Of a stretch of DNA of 64,000 nucleotides, positions 51,494 through 61,007 are shown piece by piece. Position numbers and translations under genes: made by a program. This stretch comes from Bdellovibrionaceae bacterium UBA6502 (GTDB lineage Bacteria > Bdellovibrionota > Bdellovibrionia > Bdellovibrionales > UBA840): assembly GCA_002436415.1 (NCBI GenBank), contig DJMA01000042.1, positions 1 to 64,000 of the forward strand. The letters are read 5' to 3'. The notes under the pieces are model-generated. The model made no database searches and was not told the origin of the DNA. It saw only the letters and a list, made by a program, of their open reading frames with translations. How positions within the stretch are numbered: the first letter of the stretch is position 1; each line of letters opens with the position of its first letter.

Positions 51494-54400
51494 ATGTCAT
51501 TTGTTCATTTGCATGTGCATTCTATGTACTCCTTGCTTGAGGCAAGTTGTCCGCCAAAAAAACTAGCAGCTAAGGCAAAAGAAATGGGTATGCCTGCAGT
51601 AGCAATTACTGACAACGGAAACCTATTTGGTTGTATTGAGTTTTATCATGCCTGTCAGGCAAACGGCATAAAGCCAATCATTGGCTTGGATGTTTATATT
51701 TCTCCAAAAGGGCATACGGTTAAGGGTGAAGACAAAGAAGCGGCCAAAATGCCAAATCGTCGCTTGGTTTTGTTAGCCAAAAATTATGAGGGCTACCAAA
51801 ATTTATGTAAGATCGCTTCGGTGGGTTTTCAGGATGGTTTTTATTATAAGCCACGAGTGGATTATGACATCCTACGAGAAAACTCTAAAAATTTGATCGC
51901 TCTTACTGGTGATTTACGCGGTGAAGTTCCTTTTCAATATTTGGACAATGGCAAAGAAGCAGCCTATGAAAAAATCAATTTATTAAAAGATATTTATGGC
52001 GAAGAATTATATCTAGAAATTTGTCGCCCTGGAGTGTCTGATTATGCTACTGCCAATGACTTTTTAATTGAAGCCAGTCGTGAGACTGGTGTGCCTTTGG
52101 TGGCGAGTAATAATGTTCACTATATGTATTCGGATGAAAGTTTAGCGCAAGAGGTTTTAGTTTGTGTGGGAACCAATAAAACTTTGCAAGACGAATCCAG
52201 GTATCGTTTAGGCTCTGACCAGTTTTATTTTAAAAGCCCTGATGAGATGGCGGCTTTATTTTCTGATTTACCGGAGGCAATAGAGAACACTCTCAAGATT
52301 GCTGATAAAATTGATATTCAATTTAAATTAGAAGATGATGACGGCAAACGAATTTATCACCTTCCGCAGTTTCCTACGGACGGTGGTATTAGTATGAAAG
52401 AACAGATCCGAAAGGATAGCCTTGCTGGCTTAGAAGAGCGCTTTGTAGAGGCTGCCGACCGTGATGAGGCGGTTCCAGAGGATAAAAAATCCGTATACTT
52501 TGAACGAATGGATTTTGAATTAGGTATTATTGATGGAATGGGTTTTAATGACTATTTCCTGATTGTAAAAGACTTTATCCAGTGGGCAAAGAAACATGAC
52601 ATCCCAGTGGGGCCTGGTCGTGGATCGGGTGCTGGTAGTTTGGTAGCTTATGCTTTAAAAATTACAGATTTAGATCCCATTCCCAATGGTTTGATTTTTG
52701 AGCGTTTCTTGAATCCAGAGCGTATTTCTATGCCCGATTTTGATATCGATTTTTGCCAAGAAAGACGCCAAGAAGTGATCCGTTATGTGACTGAAAAGTA
52801 CGGCGTAGAATCGGTTTCTCAGATCATTACCTTTGGTAAGTTACAAGCTAGAGCAGCGGTTCGAGATGTTGGGCGTGTATTAGGAATGACCTTCGCTGAA
52901 GTGGATGTGGTTGCTAAATTGATTCCTGAAAAGCTAGGAATTAAACTTGGTGAGGCTATTGAGGAGGAACCAAGATTAAGGGAAGCCATGGAGATGGACC
53001 CCAAAATTAACACCTTGATGGAGTTGGCTTTAAAGGTTGAGGGTCTCACTCGACACGCGTCGATTCATGCTGCCGGTGTAATTATCTCTGATCGTCCTTT
53101 GGTAGAATACGCAGGACTTTACAAAGGGGCTGCGGATGAAAACGTTGTCCAATACGATATGGGAAGTTCCGAGTCCATTGGATTGATTAAGTTTGACTTC
53201 CTTGGTTTGAAAACTTTGACCTTGATTTACGATGCCTTGCGATTGGTAAAACAAAATCGTGGTAAGAGTTTTACACCCAACGATATTTCCTTGAAGGATC
53301 CTGGGATTTACGAGGTAATGTGCGCAGGTGATACGCCGGGTGTATTTCAGTTTGAGGGTGGCGGAATTACAGAGTTTATCAAAAAATCTTTGCCAAACTC
53401 GTTTGCTGATATCACAGCGATTACCTCATTGTATCGCCCAGGTCCGATGCAGTTCTTAGATGAGTACAACGGCCGTAAGCATGGTAAGATTAAGATCACT
53501 TATTTGTTCGAAGAGTTGGAACCAATATTATCTGAAACCTACGGAATTATTGTATACCAGGAGCATGTACAGCTAATTGCTGCTAAAATTGCAAACTACT
53601 CACTGGGTGAAGCCGATATGCTTCGACGAGCCATGGGTAAGAAAAAGCCGGAAGAAATGGCTAAGCAAAAAACAAGGTTTTTAGCTGGTGCCAGAGAAAA
53701 TGGTTTTGATGAGAAAAAAGCCGAAGAGCTATTTGAACAAATGGCTCAGTTTGCCCAGTACGGATTTAACAAATCTCATGCTGCAGCTTATTGTGTGATT
53801 ACCGCTCAAACCGCATGGTTAAAAAGATATTTTCCAGTGGAGTTCTTTGCCGCCACACTCTCTACAGAGATGAGTAATACGGATAAAGTGGTTCAGTACG
53901 TAAAAGACGCTAGAGACCATGGTATCGAAGTTAGAGCGCCGCATGTGAATTATTCTCTTCGAAAGTTTAATGTGAATGAGGAGTCGATCTTTTTTGGTTT
54001 AGGAGCCATTAAAGGAGTTGGTGATTCAGCGGTAGAGGCAATCATCGAAGCAAGAGAAGCTAAGGAAGATAAAAAGTTTGATAGTTTGGAAGATTTTTTT
54101 GATTCTATTGATTTGCGTAGAGTGAATAAAAAAGTGATTGAGTGCTTGATTAAGGCAGGGGCCTTGGATGATTTCGGTGCGACCCGTTCTCAATTGACAG
54201 CTGGTTACAATCGCTTTGTTGAAAGAGCTGATACAAAAAGAAAAGAACGTGAGATTGGGCAAACCAATCTTTTTGATATGGCACCAGATCAAGGAGAAGA
54301 CATCCAGCTTCCTGATGTAGAGGACTGGACAAAAACGCAAAGATTGGCAGGGGAGAAAGAAGTATTAGGTTTCTTCTTAAGTGATCACCCTTTAAATGGC

Positions 54401-54958
54401 TACGAAGGCATTTTGAAACCTTTTGTAACTGGCCCGATAAGTATGGTGGACCAGATCGAGAAAAAGCAAAAGGTTGTTTTTGGTGGCTTAGTCGCTGGTT
54501 ATCGAGAGTTCATTACCAAAAAAGGAACTCGTATGGCCTTTGGTGTTTTGGAAGATCTTAGTGCTAATTTGGAATTGATCATTTTTCCTGATGTATTTGC
54601 AAAGGTAGAAGAGACTTTAAAATTAGAAAAGCCAGTATTGGTTACCGGAACTTTTGAACGAGATGATCGCGGAGAAAAGATCTTAGTTGAAAAACTAGAA
54701 GCCTTTGACGATAAACTAAAGTCTTCGAAAAAACTTTTGTTTCGAATGGATTTAGAAATGTTAGACAAGATGGATGCATTAAAAACACTCATTGAAAGCC
54801 ATAGTGGTGAGACTACGGTTGGCTTTCAAGTAGGCATTCCAGACCTTAAAAAAGAGGTTTATTTGGACGCGGTCGGAATCGGTGTTAAGATTAGCAATGA
54901 CTTTTTCGAGGATATATACAAGTTATGTGGAAGAACAGATTTTATAAGTTTACAGTAG
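51494..54958 (+). CDS. dnaE: DNA polymerase III alpha subunit
   Basis: The replicative polymerase catalytic subunit, 1154 residues. It has the N-terminal PHP domain (HLHVHSMYSLLEA), polymerase motifs GPGRGSGAGSLVAY and PDFDIDFCQERR with catalytic Asp residues, the thumb and fingers, a helix-hairpin-helix region and an OB fold (VVFGGLVAGYREFITKKGTRM). ATG 51494 has AGGAG 7 nt upstream; the frame opens at 51446. It overlaps the next gene by 34 bases. Confidence 0.98.
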   Translation: MSFVHLHVHSMYSLLEASCPPKKLAAKAKEMGMPAVAITDNGNLFGCIEFYHACQANGIKPIIGLDVYISPKGHTVKGEDKEAAKMPNRRLVLLAKNYEGYQNLCKIASVGFQDGFYYKPRVDYDILRENSKNLIALTGDLRGEVPFQYLDNGKEAAYEKINLLKDIYGEELYLEICRPGVSDYATANDFLIEASRETGVPLVASNNVHYMYSDESLAQEVLVCVGTNKTLQDESRYRLGSDQFYFKSPDEMAALFSDLPEAIENTLKIADKIDIQFKLEDDDGKRIYHLPQFPTDGGISMKEQIRKDSLAGLEERFVEAADRDEAVPEDKKSVYFERMDFELGIIDGMGFNDYFLIVKDFIQWAKKHDIPVGPGRGSGAGSLVAYALKITDLDPIPNGLIFERFLNPERISMPDFDIDFCQERRQEVIRYVTEKYGVESVSQIITFGKLQARAAVRDVGRVLGMTFAEVDVVAKLIPEKLGIKLGEAIEEEPRLREAMEMDPKINTLMELALKVEGLTRHASIHAAGVIISDRPLVEYAGLYKGAADENVVQYDMGSSESIGLIKFDFLGLKTLTLIYDALRLVKQNRGKSFTPNDISLKDPGIYEVMCAGDTPGVFQFEGGGITEFIKKSLPNSFADITAITSLYRPGPMQFLDEYNGRKHGKIKITYLFEELEPILSETYGIIVYQEHVQLIAAKIANYSLGEADMLRRAMGKKKPEEMAKQKTRFLAGARENGFDEKKAEELFEQMAQFAQYGFNKSHAAAYCVITAQTAWLKRYFPVEFFAATLSTEMSNTDKVVQYVKDARDHGIEVRAPHVNYSLRKFNVNEESIFFGLGAIKGVGDSAVEAIIEAREAKEDKKFDSLEDFFDSIDLRRVNKKVIECLIKAGALDDFGATRSQLTAGYNRFVERADTKRKEREIGQTNLFDMAPDQGEDIQLPDVEDWTKTQRLAGEKEVLGFFLSDHPLNGYEGILKPFVTGPISMVDQIEKKQKVVFGGLVAGYREFITKKGTRMAFGVLEDLSANLELIIFPDVFAKVEETLKLEKPVLVTGTFERDDRGEKILVEKLEAFDDKLKSSKKLLFRMDLEMLDKMDALKTLIESHSGETTVGFQVGIPDLKKEVYLDAVGIGVKISNDFFEDIYKLCGRTDFISLQ

Positions 54959-56130
54959 TTCAAATTATCACAAGCCTAGTTGTAGGGTTGGGCTTCGCCC
55001 TTGCCGAAATTGATACTCGTGAGAAGATTGTTTTAGAAGCAACAAGCAAACAAAACAGTGCTTTTAAAGCAAAATCTGACATACAGAGAAAGCTAATTGC
55101 AGAACTCGGCGCACAGCTCGTAATGGATCTTATGGGTGAAGAGGCTTACGCCAAAAAACGCAAAGAAATTGATCGTGTAGTGCAGCGAAACTACGCTAAG
55201 TTTATTCCTTATGTAAATCCTGGAGAGTTAAAACGAGATCGAAATGGTTCTTATCGCCAAGAAATCGAGTTTGAAGTTTCACGAATTAGTTTGCGTGATA
55301 TTTTATCGATGGAAGGTCTTTTGTATGAACAGCTGAAGCAAGTGAGGGTTCTTCCGGTTATTGGTTATTTGGATGTTCGAGAGGCTAAAAGTTATAAATG
55401 GTGGATGGGGGATTCGGAAAGAGCTTCAGAAAAATTATTTTTATCAAACCTATCCAAAAACTTTGAGAAAAAGCTTTCTAAGGCAATTTGGTCAGAGGGC
55501 TTTTATTATTTTCAGCCAGAAGATTATCGTAGCTTTTTGTTTTTGCCTTCAGATTTAAAGGCGGAAGCTCATCGCAAAAAAGATTTAATCCAATTGGGAA
55601 AAGATTTAAATGCTGAGCTGGTGATTTCTGGAAACATTCGAGTTGCCAATAGTGATATTCATTCTGAAATATCAAGTGTGCATGTTGAGTTAAAGGCAGT
55701 GCTAGTGGAGAGTGAGAGAGAAATCGCTTTAACTGAAGAAACTTGGAACACCAAGATAGGTGACTATAAAAAAGAGGTTTTAATTTCTTCGGCGGAAAAT
55801 TTTGAAAATTTAATCAAAGACTTTAGCGGTCAAATCCAAGCTGCCTATGAAAAAGGGAAGTTTGGAACCAGAACCTACCCATTGGTTTTGATGGGAGATT
55901 TGAGCTATCCTCAGTTTGAGGCCATCAAACGAAAAATACAAATTACCAGTTATCAAATTAAGAGTTTAAAAGAAAGAAGAATGACAGCCGGTAAGTTTGA
56001 ATTAGAGATGGATGTAACTGGTGACTTGGACAAATTGAAAAAGACTTTGTCTAGATTAAAGCTTGATGGTTTGAATTTCGGAGTGGACGAGCGTGAAAAT
56101 GGAATTCAGTTAAAAATTAGCGGAAACTAG
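54925..56130 (+). CDS. Secreted FlgT-like or CsgG-like envelope protein
   Basis: A 401-residue protein with a signal peptide (about residues 1-28, ending GFALA). The N-terminal SKQNSAFKAKSDIQRKLIAELGAQLV is a helical repeat-like stretch, and RVLPVIGYLDVRE plus LGKDLNAELVISGNIRVAN recall the middle domain of FlgT/CsgG-type proteins. The start lies inside dnaE (34-base overlap), and GAGG is 13 nt upstream. It is followed after 47 bases by a lipoprotein with clearer FlgT features. Role in the flagellar outer ring is inference. Confidence 0.55.
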   Translation: MWKNRFYKFTVVQIITSLVVGLGFALAEIDTREKIVLEATSKQNSAFKAKSDIQRKLIAELGAQLVMDLMGEEAYAKKRKEIDRVVQRNYAKFIPYVNPGELKRDRNGSYRQEIEFEVSRISLRDILSMEGLLYEQLKQVRVLPVIGYLDVREAKSYKWWMGDSERASEKLFLSNLSKNFEKKLSKAIWSEGFYYFQPEDYRSFLFLPSDLKAEAHRKKDLIQLGKDLNAELVISGNIRVANSDIHSEISSVHVELKAVLVESEREIALTEETWNTKIGDYKKEVLISSAENFENLIKDFSGQIQAAYEKGKFGTRTYPLVLMGDLSYPQFEAIKRKIQITSYQIKSLKERRMTAGKFELEMDVTGDLDKLKKTLSRLKLDGLNFGVDERENGIQLKISGN

Positions 56131-56177
56131 ACCAGGGTCTCGTTGGTGCTTTCTCGCAATTCAAATAAAATAAAAGC

Positions 56178-57110
56178 ATGAGAAAGCTTGTTTTAATTGT
56201 CTTTAGTTTTTGTTCTTTATTATCAGTTTCTTGCGGAATCACAGAGCGTAGAAAAAATGATGCTCGGGTGGAAACCAAATACATTCCAAGTGCGGCAAGA
56301 GCAGGTGAATCTCTCAGAAAAAGAATATTAGTTTTGCCGTTTTTTGATGTCCAAGCAGGACGTTCTGTGAGAACGGCTGAGGCTGCAAGGTCAGCCTTTA
56401 TCGCCAGTTTGATTTCTAGTAATCGTGTGGTTGTGGTTTCTCCCGCAGATTTAGGAAAAGATTTAAGTCAGTTTAAAAAAGATATGGGCTATGACTTGGA
56501 AGCAATTTCTAAGATTGCCGGTCCCAATGATATTTCTGCCATTATCGAAGGTAGCGTCCTAGATTTAAAGGCCAGTAAAATCGGCGACGAAGTAGGTTTC
56601 TTTCGAAAAATTACTGCAAGGGTTACGGCCAATGTTCAAATTCGAGTTTACTCAACGAAAACCAATCGTCAGATTTTTAATGATGTGAGAATGGCAAGTG
56701 TGGAAAGTACAATTCGTGTTACTGGCGAGAGAGAAGTGGGTAGTGCTAGGCTTGAAGAAAACCCTAGTCTTGTTCGGGCTGCTATTTCTAAGGCTTTAAA
56801 CGGAACTCAGAACGGTATACTCAGATCTATGGATAAGATCGCTTGGGAAGGCCGTATAGCTTTAATTCGTGGAGATCGCATTTATGTCAATGCAGGACGC
56901 TTGAGCGGAATTCAAGTTGGAGATATTTTACGTATTTCTAGTGAGGGTGAGGAAATTTATGACCCTGAAAACGGTGTTTTCATTGGTAGAGCTCCTGGGC
57001 GACCTAAGGGAACGGTTGAAGTTGTAAGTTATTTTGGAAAAGATGGGGCTGTGGCCATCATACATTCCGGTGGTGGTTTTGAGCAAAACGATCGAGTGAA
57101 TCTCTACTAG
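56178..57110 (+). CDS. FlgT-like lipoprotein
   Basis: A 310-residue lipoprotein with lipobox SVSC (C19). The middle region (RILVLPFFDVQAG through AIIEGSVLDLKASKIG) matches a CsgG/FlgT-M fold. The C-terminal 80 residues, GDRIYVNAGRLSGIQVGDILRI through DPENGVFIGRAPGRPKGTVEVV in part and ending QNDRVNLY, match the FlgT-C pattern. FlgT builds the H ring around the basal body in Vibrio. No other flagellar gene is near, so the role is open. Confidence 0.65.
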   Translation: MRKLVLIVFSFCSLLSVSCGITERRKNDARVETKYIPSAARAGESLRKRILVLPFFDVQAGRSVRTAEAARSAFIASLISSNRVVVVSPADLGKDLSQFKKDMGYDLEAISKIAGPNDISAIIEGSVLDLKASKIGDEVGFFRKITARVTANVQIRVYSTKTNRQIFNDVRMASVESTIRVTGEREVGSARLEENPSLVRAAISKALNGTQNGILRSMDKIAWEGRIALIRGDRIYVNAGRLSGIQVGDILRISSEGEEIYDPENGVFIGRAPGRPKGTVEVVSYFGKDGAVAIIHSGGGFEQNDRVNLY

Positions 57111-57172
57111 TAAGCGCCTATCTATTTTTAGTATTCGTAGACAATTTTTCTGTATTTTGTTAAAAGCTTTTT

Positions 57173-57811
57173 ATGTCAAAGTTCAAAGCGCATAGTATTC
57201 AAAGAGGCCTTCTTTATCCTCCTAGTATGGAAAAAATGAACCAGGTTTTTTCAAGTCTAAAACAGGGTTCTGAAGATCAGATTTTAGCATTTGAATACGA
57301 GCCCTTGTTTACCCTTGGTCGGAGTCTTAATAAGGCTGAGCTTTTACTGCCAGATTCTATTCCCAGTTTTAAAACAGAGCGAGGTGGTTTGGTTACCTTT
57401 CATAACCCAGGCCAGTTGGTGATTTATCCCATTTTAAATTTAAGAAGACTAAAACTAGGGGTGAAAGATTTTATCTTTAAGATGGAAGAGACGGTGTTAA
57501 AAAGCCTTTCTGAGTTTTCGATAGAGTCTTTTAGAAAAGAGGCTTGTCCTGGCGTTTTTACGGCTAGCGGTAAAGTTATGAGCATGGGCTTTCGAATCCG
57601 TGAGGGCATCAGTACTCACGGCATTGCGGTGAATGTTTGCAATGAGCTGGAAGACTTCCAAGGTTTAAGTTTATGCAGTAGTAAATCGGCTAAATTAGAT
57701 CGTTTGATGAATTATGACTCTAGCATTAGTACCGAAACTTTTTATGAAAAGTGGCTGCATCACTTTTATGAAGAATTTTATGGATTGAAAATAGAGTCAA
57801 TTGAAAGCTGA
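57173..57811 (+). CDS. lipB: Octanoyl-[acyl-carrier-protein]:protein N-octanoyltransferase
   Basis: LipB moves octanoyl from ACP to lipoyl domains. The 212-residue product has RGGLVTFHNPGQLVIYPIL, the catalytic Lys in TASGKVMSMGFRIREG and STHGIAVNV. The acyl-accepting Cys seems to be in LSLCSSKSAK; the usual PCGI context is altered, with Leu and Ser around it. It lies alone after the FlgT-like pair. Confidence 0.88.
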   Translation: MSKFKAHSIQRGLLYPPSMEKMNQVFSSLKQGSEDQILAFEYEPLFTLGRSLNKAELLLPDSIPSFKTERGGLVTFHNPGQLVIYPILNLRRLKLGVKDFIFKMEETVLKSLSEFSIESFRKEACPGVFTASGKVMSMGFRIREGISTHGIAVNVCNELEDFQGLSLCSSKSAKLDRLMNYDSSISTETFYEKWLHHFYEEFYGLKIESIES

Positions 57812-57917
57812 TTTAAAGAAGAGCAATTATTTTATATAGGACTGAAAAGACCACGCTGCAAGGTGTAAAGAATAGCTTTCTTAGGGGCTTAAAAGTTATA
57901 GTTTTCCTTCACAGATT

Positions 57918-57994
57918 GACACCTTAGCTCAGTTGGTTAGAGCGCTACGTTGACATCGTAGAGGTCGCTGGTTCGACTCCAGTAGGTGTCACCA
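57918..57994 (+). tRNA. tRNA-Val (anticodon GAC)
   Basis: A full cloverleaf: acceptor GACACCT with AGGTGTC, D arm GCTC-AGTTGGTTA-GAGC, anticodon stem CTACG-CGTAG with loop TTGACAT (anticodon GAC at 57952-57954), T arm with GTTCGACT, discriminator A and an encoded CCA at 57992-57994. It reads GTC and, by wobble, GTT. It is single, about 105 bases after lipB. Confidence 0.97.
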
Positions 57995-58004
57995 TCTATC
58001 TTTT

Positions 58005-58280
58005 TCAAATGTTTTCTTCGATATAGATTTTGTAAACGGCCATAAAGTGTAGCATCAATTCATCAATGTCTATATTGCATTGAAGGATAACTTCTTGGAG
58101 TTGTTCAGAGGTGTATGCGCAAATGCCTCTTTCCACATTGCTGATAAACTGTGGGCTTTTTAGACCAAGGGCCTCCGCTAGGTGGGTCTGAGTCATGCCG
58201 GATTTTTTGCGTGAATTTCTAAAAAATTCACCGAGACTTTTACTATAGGGAATGGAATGAAGTTGAAACACTTTCGACAT
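58005..58280 (-). CDS. XRE-family transcriptional regulator
   Basis: A 91-residue protein with a Cro/CI-type helix-turn-helix: LGEFFRNSRKKSGMTQTHLAEALGLKSPQFISNVERG in part, about residues 16-55. There is no extra sensor domain. It lies 20 bases after the OmpR-type regulator gene and may share its transcript. Its stop is 11 bases from the convergent tRNA-Val. Confidence 0.88.
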   Translation of the reverse strand: MSKVFQLHSIPYSKSLGEFFRNSRKKSGMTQTHLAEALGLKSPQFISNVERGICAYTSEQLQEVILQCNIDIDELMLHFMAVYKIYIEENI

Positions 58281-58300
58281 CGAACTAAACCTTCATTGCA

Positions 58301-59008
58301 TTAAGCGGAATGTTTTTCCAGTGTATTAGGGTTAAAGCGATAGCCACTACCATACACACTTTCGATGCTTGCGCCTTGTTGCTTTAGCTTTTTGCGAATG
58401 CTTGTTATATGTGTATCTACATTCCTCGGTTGAATGTGAATGGCATTACCCCAAACATTATGAATCACTTGTTCCCTCGTGAAAGTTTGGTTTACGTTTT
58501 TGCATAGAAAGCTTAGGATTTTAAACTCAATAGGAGTTAAACTTAAATCCTCTTGGCCATTTTGATCTCGTAGCTGTACCAATTGTCTATCTTGATCTAA
58601 TAAAATGGGGCCAAAATCTAAGGCTTTCGAATGTGAATTTGCAGAGTATTTTTGGATGCGATTATCAACTCTTGCTTTTAACTCTTTAGGATCAATTGGT
58701 TTGGTTAGATAGTCGTCTGCCCCTAGATTTAAACCTAGCACTTTGTCATCAACTCCACTTCTAGCTGTCAAAAACAAAACCGGCTTATCTTGGTGCTGGG
58801 GTAGAGTTTTTAAGTGATGAAAAATTTGAAATCCATCACCATCCGGCAGCATGATGTCTAATAAAAACAGGTCAAACTGAAAGTTATTCATCGCAGCTTT
58901 GCTGTGTTCAACGGTTTTTACTCGCAGAATTTCATAGTCACTGCTTAAGGCTCTGTCGATTGTTAAAAAAGAAGTTTCTTCGTCTTCTACTACCAGGACT
59001 TTTTTCAT
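58301..59008 (-). CDS. OmpR/PhoB-family response regulator
   Basis: A 235-residue regulator. Receiver with phospho-acceptor D51 in FLLDIMLPDGDG and K103 in DDYLTKPID; C-terminal winged helix with LSLTPIEFKILSFLCKN, REQVIHNVWG and NVDTHITSIRKKL ending in VYGSGYRF. All marker residues are present. No kinase gene adjoins; the histidine kinase at 61067 is 2 kb away, on the same strand beyond a plus-strand gene. Confidence 0.95.
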   Translation of the reverse strand: MKKVLVVEDEETSFLTIDRALSSDYEILRVKTVEHSKAAMNNFQFDLFLLDIMLPDGDGFQIFHHLKTLPQHQDKPVLFLTARSGVDDKVLGLNLGADDYLTKPIDPKELKARVDNRIQKYSANSHSKALDFGPILLDQDRQLVQLRDQNGQEDLSLTPIEFKILSFLCKNVNQTFTREQVIHNVWGNAIHIQPRNVDTHITSIRKKLKQQGASIESVYGSGYRFNPNTLEKHSA

Positions 59009-59347
59009 AAACTCTCCTTAGACAAAACTTTATCGGTTTGTTTTCAATCATTTTTTTCTTCAAGTGAAAAACTTAATAAAAGTGTTTCGTTGTGAGAAGG
59101 CTTCTGAAAATTAAGAATAAATAAGCGCATTAATAATGCCGAAGGAGTGAGGTCATGAAAACTTAGCTCTTTTTTCAAAGATAAAGCATGTTGAATTATT
59201 TTTCATTAATTTGGCTTTTGGCAGGCGTTTCATTTTGAGACAGCTTGAGAAAGCATTTAAATTCATTTGAAGAAAAAAGGAGTCCTTAAGAGGGCATCTA
59301 AATTGCAACTCTTAGGTTTGCAAGAACTTGCAATAGGGGGATTTAAA
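59009..59347. other. Divergent intergenic region, 339 bases
   Basis: This region lies between the OmpR-type regulator (minus) and a lipoprotein gene (plus). It holds the 3-codon frame ATG-AAA-ACT-TAG at 59154 behind AAGGAG, a palindrome at 59318 and a T-rich middle. The lipoprotein frame is open from 59267, but I treat 59267-59347 as leader. Confidence 0.5.
59318..59333. promoter_or_regulatory. Palindrome TTGCAAG-AA-CTTGCAA
   Basis: A perfect 7-bp dyad with a 2-base centre, ending 14 bases before the TTG start of the lipoprotein gene and next to its AGGGGGA ribosome-binding site. A related ATTGCAA half-site lies at 59302-59308. It may be an operator, or an RNA hairpin hiding the ribosome-binding site. 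Confidence 0.45.
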
Positions 59348-60994
59348 TTGTCAAGAAAAGCGATCAAGTCATTTATTTTCATTCTGATGTCTTCATGTCT
59401 TTTGTTATTCCAAAATTGTGGGTCACCCATCGATTTTACCAGTAAAGATGATTCTAATTCGGGCCTTGAGATTATTCCCGGAGATGAAGAGAATCTTGGT
59501 GGTGAGGATGGTTTAGGTGATGTTGATGAGTGTGCTGAGAATAGTATAGGTGAGCGAGATTGTTCAGGGGATGACTCGGAAAATGATGACTCCAATGATG
59601 ATGGAGATAATGATTCTGGCGGTGATGAGGAAGAAGAGGAAGATGATTCAACGGATCTGATTAGTTGCGAAGAGAATCAGCTTTTAAGGCCTTATAGAAA
59701 TTTATTGCAAAATTCCTCTTTTGAAATCTCTGATGATAGAGAAGGTTTAAAGTTTGGAATTCCACTTAAAAAACTTCATGGTGAAAAATACGATCATTAC
59801 TCTGCATTGCCTGGCTTGAGAAGATACTCTATTGATCAAAATAAAAGAGCCAATGCATGGCTTTCAAAGAAGGCTCCTGTGGAGCTCTTAGGTTACGGTC
59901 TCGTAGCTGACTACCCTGAGTTTAAAAGATCTAAAAGAGCAAAGAGATTGCGCAGAAAAATGGGTTCTAGACATATAGAGTTGGACTCATCGGACAATGC
60001 GGAAGTTTACCAGGATTTTATTGTTTGTAATGGTGATGGACAGTATGAGTTAAGTTTCTTTTATGCCTCACGAACGGGAGATTCTAGTAGTTCAATGAAG
60101 GTGTATATTGATGATGTGTTGGTGGACTATGTGAATGGAGACCGAGTTAAAAATTGGTTTAAGATGCGTTATACCGTGTCCAATTTAAAAGAGGGAGTGC
60201 ATCGCATTCGTTTTGTTGCTGATGGAGCTTCTGATTCTTATGGAGCCTTAGTGGATACTGTAAAGCTAAAAATGATTCGCCACTCTCCCCCTGGAGTGGT
60301 TACCGTTTTACTAAGCCTCGGAGACAAGCACCAGGGAGAAAATGTTATTGATGAAGGCTTAACTAAAAAGCTAATTCACAAAGTGATTCGTTACGCCTCT
60401 GCGAAAAAACGTCCAAGAATATTAATGGTAAAAGACGGCAATCACAGAGGGGAAGACCCAGAAGATACCAAGTACATTTTATCGGTGCTTGAAAACTATC
60501 GCCGAGGAAAAGACATTGTTTTTATGGATGAACCAAACGGTGGTTTAAAGTTAGAGGATCTTAAAGGTTTTGATTTGATTTGGTGGAATAATCCAGGTTA
60601 TCCGTTTAGTAGTTCCAAAAGTGTGCAAGCGATGCTCGACTTTGAAGGTGGCGTGGTAATATCGGGTGACGACATGGCTCATGCTAAATCGAATGAGCTC
60701 CAAGCTTTAGTTACCGAGTTAACCGGATTGAAGTATCTAAATAATGGCGTAAGTTATAAAGGCAAAAATTTAGACAATAATAAAGGGGAATCCTACCAAT
60801 TGAGTTTAAATAGTTTTGGCTTAAACGCATGGTTAAAAAAATACGATTTAGATGGCATTCAGGTTTATTATGGGAATGATATTGATCATACGGAAGTGGC
60901 TCGTGAAGACTTAAAGGTTTTTGTAAAAGCTAGTTTAACGCATTTGGGTTTGGATTTAGATAACTTGCCTGTGGTAGTGGGTTACAAAAAATAA
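59348..60994 (+). CDS. Large lipoprotein with lectin-like and amidotransferase-fold-like domains
   Basis: A 548-residue lipoprotein. TTG 59348 has AGGGGGA 6 nt upstream. Lipobox LFQNC at C24, then about 80 residues rich in Asp, Glu, Gly and Ser (with EEEEEDD). Residues about 115-310 form a beta-sandwich (LLQNSSFEIS, NAEVYQDFIVCNGDGQYELSF in part, MKVYIDDVLV) as in carbohydrate-binding domains of the DUF642/CBM type. The last 230 residues (PRILMVKDGNHRGEDPEDTK, GFDLIWWNNPG, GGVVISGDDMAH) suggest a ThuA/GATase-1-like fold. Function unknown. Confidence 0.7.
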   Translation: MSRKAIKSFIFILMSSCLLLFQNCGSPIDFTSKDDSNSGLEIIPGDEENLGGEDGLGDVDECAENSIGERDCSGDDSENDDSNDDGDNDSGGDEEEEEDDSTDLISCEENQLLRPYRNLLQNSSFEISDDREGLKFGIPLKKLHGEKYDHYSALPGLRRYSIDQNKRANAWLSKKAPVELLGYGLVADYPEFKRSKRAKRLRRKMGSRHIELDSSDNAEVYQDFIVCNGDGQYELSFFYASRTGDSSSSMKVYIDDVLVDYVNGDRVKNWFKMRYTVSNLKEGVHRIRFVADGASDSYGALVDTVKLKMIRHSPPGVVTVLLSLGDKHQGENVIDEGLTKKLIHKVIRYASAKKRPRILMVKDGNHRGEDPEDTKYILSVLENYRRGKDIVFMDEPNGGLKLEDLKGFDLIWWNNPGYPFSSSKSVQAMLDFEGGVVISGDDMAHAKSNELQALVTELTGLKYLNNGVSYKGKNLDNNKGESYQLSLNSFGLNAWLKKYDLDGIQVYYGNDIDHTEVAREDLKVFVKASLTHLGLDLDNLPVVVGYKK

Positions 60995-61007
60995 ATCGAT
61001 TAAGAAG

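Noticed and set aside
57918..58280. tRNA-Val as an attachment site of a mobile island
   Set aside because: No integrase gene and no repeated 3' tRNA end were seen downstream in the window.
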